Assembly: GCF_036181745.1 (NCBI RefSeq)
Contig: NZ_CP108080.1
Coordinates: 5,831,501 to 5,895,500 of the forward strand
Reading direction: 5' to 3'
Source of the DNA: Streptomyces sp. NBC_00259
GTDB taxonomy: Bacteria; Actinomycetota; Actinomycetes; Streptomycetales; Streptomycetaceae
DNA length: 64,000 nt
How positions within the stretch are numbered: position 1 is the first letter of the stretch; the number at the start of each line of letters is the position of its first letter. Of the stretch, positions 18,396 to 25,279 are shown piece by piece. The position numbers were made by a program, and so were the translations under genes. The notes beneath the pieces are model-generated. The model did no database searches and was not told the DNA's origin. It worked only from the letters and a program-made list of their open reading frames with translations.

Positions 18396-18464
18396 AGCAC
18401 ACCACCACTCCGGCCCGGCACCCCGAGACCAACCGTCCGAACTGCTGAGAGGAGAGCGCCACCC

Positions 18465-19262
18465 ATGCCTCCCGCCGACCCGAGCGCCGACAGCGGAACT
18501 CCCTCCGCCCCCTCCGCCGACGGGAGCGTGGAGGACACCCTGGAACTGCGGCTGCCCGATGAACTCGTCGCGCTCTTCGGACAGGACCAGCCACTCGAGA
18601 GCCCCACCCCGACGGCCATCGAGCCCCATGTCTCACCACCGGGCGGAGGCCTCGTGGCCAACGGTCCTGACCATGGGGCCTTCACCGGCGAGGATCTCCT
18701 CGACACTCTCGCCGACTGGGGTGCGGTCGCCACCCCCATCGGCTCCTTCCAGCTCGTACCCGTCCGTATCGAGCGGGACTTGTCGCTGATCAGCCGCTGG
18801 ATGAACGATCCGGCCGTCGCGGCCTTCTGGGAACTCGCCGGGCCCGAGTCGGTCACCGAGGCCCACCTCGGATCCCAGCTCACCGGCGACGGGCGCAGCA
18901 TCCCCTGTCTCGGCCTCCTCGACGGAGTGGCGATGAGCTACTTCGAGATCTATCGCGCCGACCTCGACCCGCTCGCCCGCCACTACCCGGCCCGCCCACA
19001 CGACACCGGCATCCACCTCCTCATCGGAGGCGTCGCCGACCGCGGCCGCGGCGTCGGCACCACGCTGCTCAGAGCCGCGGCCGATCACGTGCTCGACCAC
19101 CGTCCCCACTGCGCACGCGTCATCGCGGAACCCGACCTGCGCAACACCCCCTCCGTATCCGCCTTCCTGAGCGCCGGCTTCCGCTTCTCCGCGGAGGTCG
19201 ACCTCCCCGACAAGCGGGCCGCGCTCATGGTCCGCGACCGAACCCTGAGCAAAGTGCTGTGA
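18465..19262 (+). CDS. IucB/RhbD-type siderophore N-acetyltransferase
   Basis: GNAT-fold protein of 265 aa. The C-terminal 170 residues carry the siderophore acetyltransferase pattern: RWMNDPAVAAFWELAG, SYFEIYRADLDPLARHY, HDTGIHLLIGG and DRGRGVGTTLLRAAA, the acetyl-CoA loop. The first 80 residues are an acidic, Pro-rich extension. A strong GAGAGGAGAG site precedes ATG 18465. In rhizobactin and aerobactin pathways the homologue acetylates an N-hydroxylated amine. Here no hydroxylase gene is nearby, so the acceptor is open. Confidence 0.85.
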   Translation: MPPADPSADSGTPSAPSADGSVEDTLELRLPDELVALFGQDQPLESPTPTAIEPHVSPPGGGLVANGPDHGAFTGEDLLDTLADWGAVATPIGSFQLVPVRIERDLSLISRWMNDPAVAAFWELAGPESVTEAHLGSQLTGDGRSIPCLGLLDGVAMSYFEIYRADLDPLARHYPARPHDTGIHLLIGGVADRGRGVGTTLLRAAADHVLDHRPHCARVIAEPDLRNTPSVSAFLSAGFRFSAEVDLPDKRAALMVRDRTLSKVL

Positions 19263-19340
19263 ACGACCCGCTGCTCTAGATACACCGCTCGCCCCGCATC
19301 GGTTCCACTCGACCGCATCGGTCCCATTCGAGGAGTCCCC

Positions 19341-21143
19341 GTGCCGAAGCCCCCAGCCTCTTCCGACTCCGAGGAGCCGCCCGCTCTGCTCGCGCCCCCG
19401 GAACTGAACCCGGGCACCTGGCAACGGGCCGCCCACCGTCTCCTCGCCAAGATGATCAGCGAGTTCGCCTACGAGGAGATCATCGAGCCCCTGCCCCAGG
19501 GCGGCGACGACCGCTACGCCCTCCGCCTCGACGACGGCGAAACCCTCTCCTTCCGTGCCCGGCGCGGCGCGTACGGAAGCTGGCAGGTCGTCCCCGACTC
19601 CGTAGAATGCGACGGAGCCCCCCTCACCGACCCCCTGCGGTTCCTCGTCGGAGCCCGGCGGCTCCTCTCCCTCGACGGCGCCACGCTCGGTCACCTGGTA
19701 CGCGAACTGAACACCACACTCGCGGCCGACTGCAGGCTGGACCACACCGCCCTCCCCGCCGCTCGGCTCGCCGAACTCGACTACGCCGCGCTGGAAGGCC
19801 ACCAGACGGGCCACCCCTGGCTCGTCCTCAACAAGGGCCGTCTCGGCTTCTCCGCCCGTGACGCCGCCCGCTGGACCCCCGAGGCGCGCACGCCGGCCCG
19901 GCTGCCCTGGATCGCGGTCAGCACCCGCCTCGCCGCCTATCGCGGAGTCCCCGGACTCGCGACCCCCGACCGCCTCTACGTCACGGAGCTCGACCCCGCC
20001 GTACGCGACGCCTTCAGCGCCGCACTCCGCTCCCGCGGCGCCGACCCCGCCGGCTACCTCTTCCTGCCCGTGCACCCATGGCAATGGGACCAGGTGCTCC
20101 TGCCCCTCTACGCCCCCTCCATCGCCCGCGGCGAGATCATCCCGCTCACCACGGACGGCGACCTCCGGCTGCCCCAGCAGTCCATCCGCACCTTCCTCAA
20201 CACCAGCCGCCCCGACCGGCACACCGTCAAGCTCCCCCTCTCCGTCCTCAACACCCTCGTCTGGCGCGGGCTGCCCACCGAGCGCACCCTCGCCGCGCCG
20301 GCCGTCACCGCCTGGGTCCACGGGCTGCGCGACGCGGACCCTTTCCTGCGGGACGAATGCGAGGTGATCCTGCTCGGCGAGGTCGCCTCCGTCACGGTCG
20401 AGCACCCGCACTACGACCGGCTCCCCGAGGTCCCGTACCAGTACAAGGAACTCCTGGGAGCGATCTGGCGCGAACCCCTGCGGCTGCCGCCGGGGGAGCG
20501 GGCCCGTACCCTCGCCTCGCTCACGCACACCGACCCCGAGGGGCGCGCCTTCACCGCCGAGCTGGTCGAGCGATCCGGGCTGTCCGCCACCGTATGGCTG
20601 CGGCACCTCTTCGCCGCACTGCTGCCGCCCCTGATGCACTTCCTCTACCGCTACGGCACGGTGTTCTCCCCTCACGGGGAGAACGCCATCGTCGTCTTCG
20701 ACGACCACGACGTGCCCGTGCGGCTCGCGATCAAGGACTTCGTAGACGATGTGAACGTCAGTGCCCAGCCCCTGCCGGAGCACGACACCATGCCCGAGGA
20801 CGTACGCGAGGTCCTCCTCACCGAGGAGCCCGCCTTCCTCACGCAGTTCATCCACTCCGGACTCTTCGTCGGCGTCTTCCGCTATCTCGCCCCGCTCTGC
20901 GAGGACCAACTAGAGGTGACGGAGGACGAGTTCTGGTCCCTCGTACGGGCGGAGATCCTGCGGTACCACGCGCGCTTCCCGGAGCAGAAGGACCGGTACG
21001 AGCTGTTCGATCTCCTCACTGCGCGCATCGAGCGCCTCTGCCTGAACCGGAACAGGCTCCACCTCGACGGCTACCGGGACCGCTCCGAGCGCCCGCACGC
21101 CGCCGTCCACGGCACGGTCCGCAACCCGCTGAGCACGGGCTGA
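19341..21143 (+). CDS. NRPS-independent siderophore synthetase, IucA/IucC family (second, DesD/RhbF-like)
   Basis: Protein of 600 aa, start GTG 19341 after GAGGAG. Motifs: GHPWLVLNKGRLGFS, FLPVHPWQWDQ, QQSIRTFLNTS, KLPLSVLNTLVWRGL, YQYKELLGAIWRE and SPHGENAIVVFDD. These agree with the type-C synthetases that act on a monoamide or monoester of citrate or succinate (DesD, RhbF, IucC). With the first synthetase it would add two arms in sequence. It is the last gene of the operon; dinG follows 61 bp later with its own promoter. Confidence 0.9.
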   Translation: MPKPPASSDSEEPPALLAPPELNPGTWQRAAHRLLAKMISEFAYEEIIEPLPQGGDDRYALRLDDGETLSFRARRGAYGSWQVVPDSVECDGAPLTDPLRFLVGARRLLSLDGATLGHLVRELNTTLAADCRLDHTALPAARLAELDYAALEGHQTGHPWLVLNKGRLGFSARDAARWTPEARTPARLPWIAVSTRLAAYRGVPGLATPDRLYVTELDPAVRDAFSAALRSRGADPAGYLFLPVHPWQWDQVLLPLYAPSIARGEIIPLTTDGDLRLPQQSIRTFLNTSRPDRHTVKLPLSVLNTLVWRGLPTERTLAAPAVTAWVHGLRDADPFLRDECEVILLGEVASVTVEHPHYDRLPEVPYQYKELLGAIWREPLRLPPGERARTLASLTHTDPEGRAFTAELVERSGLSATVWLRHLFAALLPPLMHFLYRYGTVFSPHGENAIVVFDDHDVPVRLAIKDFVDDVNVSAQPLPEHDTMPEDVREVLLTEEPAFLTQFIHSGLFVGVFRYLAPLCEDQLEVTEDEFWSLVRAEILRYHARFPEQKDRYELFDLLTARIERLCLNRNRLHLDGYRDRSERPHAAVHGTVRNPLSTG

Positions 21144-21189
21144 AGGTCTTGGCCGTCCGGAATGTGATCGCGCTGTCAGTGGCGCCCCT

Positions 21190-21195
21190 TAGGGT
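21190..21195 (+). promoter_or_regulatory. Candidate -10 element for dinG
   Basis: TAGGGT ends 9 nt before the dinG ATG with no Shine-Dalgarno in between, pointing to a leaderless or nearly leaderless transcript separate from the siderophore operon. No SOS box is visible here. Confidence 0.45.
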
Positions 21196-21204
21196 GGACG
21201 GTCT

Positions 21205-23178
21205 ATGACGAAGCCATCCCTCCCCGAGCTCCTCCACGCCGCGGTCGACGCCGTCGGCGGGGTCGAGCGGCCCGGCCAGGTCACCATGGCCGAGTCCGTC
21301 GCCGCGGCCATCGACGACGGGTCCCATCTGCTCATCCAGGCCGGCACCGGTACCGGAAAGTCCCTCGGCTATCTGGTGCCCGCTCTGGCCCACGGGGAGC
21401 GCGTGGTGGTCGCCACGGCGACGCTCGCGCTGCAGCGGCAGCTCGTCGAGCGCGACCTTCCACGCACGGTGGACGCACTGCATCCGCTGCTGCGCCGCCG
21501 GCCGGAGTTCGCCATGCTCAAGGGCCGGTCGAACTATCTGTGCCTGCACCGCCTCCATGAGGGCGTTCCGCAGGAAGAAGAGGAAGGGCTCTTCGACCCC
21601 TTCGAGGCGGCCGCGCCCACCAGCAAGCTGGGCCAGGACCTGCTCCGGATGCGGGACTGGGCGGACGAGACGGAGACGGGCGACCGCGACGACCTCACCC
21701 CTGGCGTCTCCGACCGTGCGTGGTCCCAGGTCTCGGTGTCCTCGCGGGAATGTCTGGGCGCCAGTAAGTGCGCCTATGGAGCGGAGTGCTTCGCCGAGAT
21801 GGCACGGGAGCGCGCCAAGCTCTCCGAGGTCGTGGTCACGAACCATGCCCTGCTCGCCATCGACGCCATCGAAGGCGCTCCCGTGCTGCCGCAGCACGAG
21901 GTGCTGATCGTGGACGAGGCCCATGAGCTGGTCTCCCGGGTCACCGGGGTCGCCACGGGCGAGCTCACCCCCGGCCAGGTCAACCGCGCGGTGCGGCGTG
22001 CCGCGAAGCTGGTCAACGAGAAGGCGGCCGACCAGCTCCAGACCGCGGCCGAGGGCTTCGAGCGGCTGATGGAGCTGGCGCTCCCCGGCCGTCTGGAAGA
22101 GATCCCGGAGGACCTCGGCTATGCGCTGATGGCGCTGCGCGACGCCGCCCGTACGGTCATCTCGGCGCTCGGCTCCACCCGCGACAAGTCCGTCCAGGAC
22201 GAGGACGCCGTCCGCAAGCAGGCCCTCGCCTCGGTCGAGTCCGTCCATGACGTCGCCGAGCGCATCACCAACGGATCCGAGTACGACGTCGTCTGGTACG
22301 AGCGCCACGACCGCTTCGGGGCATCCCTGCGGGTCGCTCCGCTCTCCGTGTCCGGCCTGCTCCGCGAGAAGCTCTTCGCCGACCGCTCGGTGGTCCTCAC
22401 CTCCGCGACGCTCAAGCTCGGAGGCGACTTCAACGGTGTCGGCGCGTCGCTCGGGCTGGCCCCGGAGGGCACGGTGGGGGACGAGCTGCCCGTATGGAAG
22501 GGCCTCGACGTCGGCTCGCCCTTCGACTACCCGAAGCAGGGCATCCTGTACGTGGCGAAGCATCTGGCCCGCCCGGCTCGGGACGGCGATCGTGATGACA
22601 TGCTCGACGAACTCACCGAGCTGATCCAGGCGGCGGGCGGCCGCACGCTCGGCCTGTTCTCCTCCATGCGGGCTGCTCAGCTCGCGGCCGAGGAGCTTCG
22701 CACCCGCATCCCGGAGTTCCCCATCCTGCTCCAGGGCGAAGAGACCCTCGGCGAGCTGATCAAGAACTTCTCGGCGGACCCCCGGACCTGTCTGTTCGGC
22801 ACCCTCTCGCTGTGGCAGGGCGTCGACGTTCCAGGCTCCAGCTGCCAGCTGGTGGTGATGGACAAGATTCCCTTCCCGCGACCTGACGACCCGCTGATGA
22901 GCGCCCGCCAGAAGGCGGTCGAGGAGGCAGGGGGCAACGGCTTCATGGCAGTCGCGGCGACGCATGCGGCACTGCTGATGGCGCAGGGTGCCGGCCGTCT
23001 CGTACGGGCGACGGGGGACCGGGGCGTGGTCGCCGTACTCGATCAGCGGCTGGCCACGGCCCGCTACGGAAGCTATCTGAAGGCCTCACTGCCCGACTTC
23101 TGGTACACCACGGACCGTAACCAGGTGCGCCGCTCTCTGGCCGCGATCGATGCCGTGGCGAAGAAGGACGAGACGTAG
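21205..23178 (+). CDS. dinG: ATP-dependent DNA helicase DinG
   Basis: XPD-like superfamily-2 helicase of 657 aa, 5'-3' polarity in the family. Motif I is QAGTGTGKSLGY near residue 45 and the Walker B/DEAH box is VDEAHEL. Cysteines in SNYLC and in SSRECLGASKCAYGAEC fit the iron-sulphur cluster between motifs Ia and II. Motif VI is QGAGRLVRA. DinG unwinds R-loops and forked DNA and is damage-inducible in E. coli. Its end faces lexA. Confidence 0.9.
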   Translation: MTKPSLPELLHAAVDAVGGVERPGQVTMAESVAAAIDDGSHLLIQAGTGTGKSLGYLVPALAHGERVVVATATLALQRQLVERDLPRTVDALHPLLRRRPEFAMLKGRSNYLCLHRLHEGVPQEEEEGLFDPFEAAAPTSKLGQDLLRMRDWADETETGDRDDLTPGVSDRAWSQVSVSSRECLGASKCAYGAECFAEMARERAKLSEVVVTNHALLAIDAIEGAPVLPQHEVLIVDEAHELVSRVTGVATGELTPGQVNRAVRRAAKLVNEKAADQLQTAAEGFERLMELALPGRLEEIPEDLGYALMALRDAARTVISALGSTRDKSVQDEDAVRKQALASVESVHDVAERITNGSEYDVVWYERHDRFGASLRVAPLSVSGLLREKLFADRSVVLTSATLKLGGDFNGVGASLGLAPEGTVGDELPVWKGLDVGSPFDYPKQGILYVAKHLARPARDGDRDDMLDELTELIQAAGGRTLGLFSSMRAAQLAAEELRTRIPEFPILLQGEETLGELIKNFSADPRTCLFGTLSLWQGVDVPGSSCQLVVMDKIPFPRPDDPLMSARQKAVEEAGGNGFMAVAATHAALLMAQGAGRLVRATGDRGVVAVLDQRLATARYGSYLKASLPDFWYTTDRNQVRRSLAAIDAVAKKDET

Positions 23179-23206
23179 GGCAAAGGCGCAGGGCAGAGGG
23201 CAAAAA

Positions 23207-23242
23207 GGGTCCCCGGGACCGGCGCAGTGGGTCCCGGGGCCC
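23207..23242. terminator. Hairpin between convergent dinG and lexA
   Basis: GC-rich inverted repeat, arms about 23207-23220 and 23229-23242 with one or two mismatches, in the 86-bp gap between the two convergent stop codons. Confidence 0.65.
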
Positions 23243-23264
23243 GGTCAGAGCCGACGGTGTGTGC

Positions 23265-24059
23265 TCACACCCGCCGAAGCACTGCCACCACCTTGCCGAG
23301 GATCGTTGCCTCGTCACCGGGGATCGGCTGATAGGCAGCGTTGTGCGGGAGCAGCCAAACGTGGCCGTCCTCGCGCTTGAAGCGCTTGACCGTGGCCTCT
23401 CCGTCCAGCATCGCCGCGACGATGTCACCATTCTCCGCAACCGGCTGACGGCGGACCGTGACCCAGTCGCCGTCGCAGATGGCGGCCTCGATCATCGAGT
23501 CGCCGACGACCTTGAGCACGAACAGCTCGCCGTCGCCGACGAGCTGCCGGGGGAGGGGGAAGACGTCCTCGACCGACTCCTCGGCGAGGATGGGGCCACC
23601 GGCGGCGATACGGCCGACCAGGGGCACATACGACGCCGCGGGCTTGCCCGTCGTGTCCGTCGCCTGTGTGGCGGGCTGGTCCGAGCCGCGCACCTCATAC
23701 GCCCGCGGGCGATGCGGGTCGCGGCGGAGGAAGCCCTTGCGCTCCAGCGCCATGAGCTGATGGGCGACCGACGAGGTGCTGGAGAGACCCACCGCCTGGC
23801 CGATCTCCCGCATCGACGGCGGGTATCCCCGCCGCTGCACGGAATCGCGGATGACTTCGATGACCCTTCGCTGCCGGTCCGTGAGACCGGAGCTGTCGGC
23901 GCGGATCCCTGGAGGTCGGCCGGGCAGCGAACGCCCAGGTCGCGAGGGCTCGGCGCCCTCCGGGGTCGTGACTGCGTCATTCATGGCATGCACCGGCTCG
24001 AATCGGTTCTGGGAGCGGTCCTGGGCAGTGATGGTGGCACTGTCTGCGGTGGTGGTCAC
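23265..24059 (-). CDS. lexA: SOS repressor LexA
   Basis: Protein of 264 aa. The N-terminal winged HTH (LTDRQRRVIEVIRDSVQRRG ... VGLSSTSSVAHQL) precedes the S24 autoprotease domain with cleavage site GRIAAGGP (Ala-Gly), the catalytic Ser in VGDSMIEA and the catalytic Lys in EATVKRF. The N-terminal 50 residues before the HTH are longer than in E. coli LexA, as is usual in Streptomyces. GTG 24059 with GAGAGGGG upstream is preferred; ATG complementary to 23982-23984 is an alternative. An SOS box upstream implies autoregulation. Confidence 0.95.
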   Translation of the reverse strand: MTTTADSATITAQDRSQNRFEPVHAMNDAVTTPEGAEPSRPGRSLPGRPPGIRADSSGLTDRQRRVIEVIRDSVQRRGYPPSMREIGQAVGLSSTSSVAHQLMALERKGFLRRDPHRPRAYEVRGSDQPATQATDTTGKPAASYVPLVGRIAAGGPILAEESVEDVFPLPRQLVGDGELFVLKVVGDSMIEAAICDGDWVTVRRQPVAENGDIVAAMLDGEATVKRFKREDGHVWLLPHNAAYQPIPGDEATILGKVVAVLRRV

Positions 24060-24122
24060 GTCGGCCCCTCTCGAGATGGTCTCCCTAGCTGGACAACGGT
24101 AGTTGCTTTCGAAAGGTTGCGC

Positions 24123-24136
24123 CAAACACACGTTCG
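24123..24136 (-). promoter_or_regulatory. LexA-binding SOS box
   Basis: Read on the minus strand the sequence is CGAACGTGTGTTTG. It matches the Gram-positive SOS box CGAAC-N4-GTTCG at 9 of 10 fixed positions and lies 64 bp upstream of the lexA GTG. Confidence 0.75.
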
Positions 24137-24447
24137 AGTGAAAAAGCGCAGATCCGCTGACATCGATTGGTCACTGGGTGTATAGGCGGGCTGTGATCGC
24201 ACCGGCGATCGAGGCCACCACGGTAGCCCTCACGGCCGGAGCGTGGAGCCGTGGGATGTAAGCCCAGTGTGTCATCCGCGGCCCGTGAATCGGGCGAGCG
24301 CGGCTCAGGAATCCGGCGAGCGTGGCCCCGGAACCGGGCGCGCCGCGCGCCTCCCGTAGGCTCATGGCCGGCCCTGCGGGCCCCGGCCGGTCGTGCGGGG
24401 TACGCGCCCGCCGCGCGACACGCGCTGGTGCGGGGATTGGCGGCAAA

Positions 24448-24494
24448 ACCCCAGATCTAGTGGTTGGATTGTCCTGGCCGCCTAGAAGTTGTGG
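24448..24494 (+). promoter_or_regulatory. Pair of candidate NrdR boxes
   Basis: ACCCCAGATCTAGTGG (24448-24463) matches the NrdR box ACACTATATCTAGTGT at 12 of 16 positions. A second, weaker 16-mer at 24479-24494 (about 8 of 16) begins exactly 31 bp later. Paired boxes with a 15-16 bp linker are typical for NrdR, so the spacing supports the weak second site. Confidence 0.55.
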
Positions 24495-24605
24495 TCCCCG
24501 GTCCATCAAGACCGTGGCGATCGCCTATGCTTGTGGCTGCTTCGAGGGGGGCTGAACCGCCCCTGCGAGGCTATTCAGTCGTGCTGTGAAGGAGGGTTGG
24601 GAACC

Positions 24606-25118
24606 ATGCACTGCCCCTTCTGCAGGCACCCTGACAGTCGTGTCGTCGACAGCCGGACCACCGACGACGGCACGTCGATCCGCCGTCGCCGCCAGTGCCC
24701 CGACTGCTCCCGTCGATTCACGACGGTCGAGACCGCGTCGCTGATGGTGATCAAGCGCAGTGGGGTGACGGAACCCTTCAGTCGCACCAAGGTCATCTCC
24801 GGCGTGCGGAAGGCGTGCCAGGGGCGGCCCGTCACGGAGGACGCTCTCGCTCAGCTCGGCCAGCGGGTCGAGGAAGCGGTGCGCGCCACCGGCAGCGCCG
24901 AGCTGACCACCCACGACGTGGGGCTGGCCATACTCGGCCCCTTGCAGGAGCTCGACCTCGTCGCGTACCTGCGTTTCGCGTCCGTGTACCGAGCGTTCGA
25001 CTCGCTCGAAGACTTCGAGGCCGCCATCGCGGAGCTCCGCGTGCGGCGGCCACCCGCAGAGGACGGCGGGCCCGGTGTGACCAGCGAGGTCCCCGAGCCC
25101 GTCAAAGCCGTCGACTGA
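24606..25118 (+). CDS. nrdR: Transcriptional repressor NrdR
   Basis: Protein of 170 aa. The N-terminal zinc ribbon MHCPFCRHPDSRV ... QCPDCSRRF has four cysteines, followed by the ATP-cone domain (VIKRSGVTEPFSRTKVISGV). NrdR senses ATP and dATP and represses ribonucleotide reductase genes. The C-terminal 20 residues are a Pro/Glu-rich tail. It is 161 bp upstream of nrdJ on the same strand, the known nrdRJ arrangement of Streptomyces, and has NrdR boxes in its own promoter region. Confidence 0.96.
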   Translation: MHCPFCRHPDSRVVDSRTTDDGTSIRRRRQCPDCSRRFTTVETASLMVIKRSGVTEPFSRTKVISGVRKACQGRPVTEDALAQLGQRVEEAVRATGSAELTTHDVGLAILGPLQELDLVAYLRFASVYRAFDSLEDFEAAIAELRVRRPPAEDGGPGVTSEVPEPVKAVD

Positions 25119-25279
25119 TCGACCGGCCCGCGCGAGCGGGCCGGGGGATCGACTTCGGAGCGGCAGGAGACCTGTCACGGGTGCTGCGCGACGCGGCGCG
25201 GCTTCCGGGCAACAGACAAAACGTGCCACGGGAAGATCTGGGCACTTCAGGGCGTTTTCGCCCGTATATGGGAGGCGGC

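Larger units (their letters stand above)
24060..24605. other. Divergent lexA/nrdR regulatory region
   Basis: This 546-bp region has no recognisable gene. It contains an SOS box near lexA (24123-24136), a pair of candidate NrdR boxes (24448-24463 and 24479-24494), and the nrdR ribosome-binding site (GGAGGG about 12 nt before ATG 24606). I see no cobalamin riboswitch, although nrdJ is B12-dependent. Confidence 0.6.

Noticed and set aside
24200..24600. Cobalamin riboswitch upstream of nrdRJ
   Set aside because: No B12-box or the expected multi-stem layout; B12 switches in Streptomyces are known at nrdABS rather than nrdRJ.
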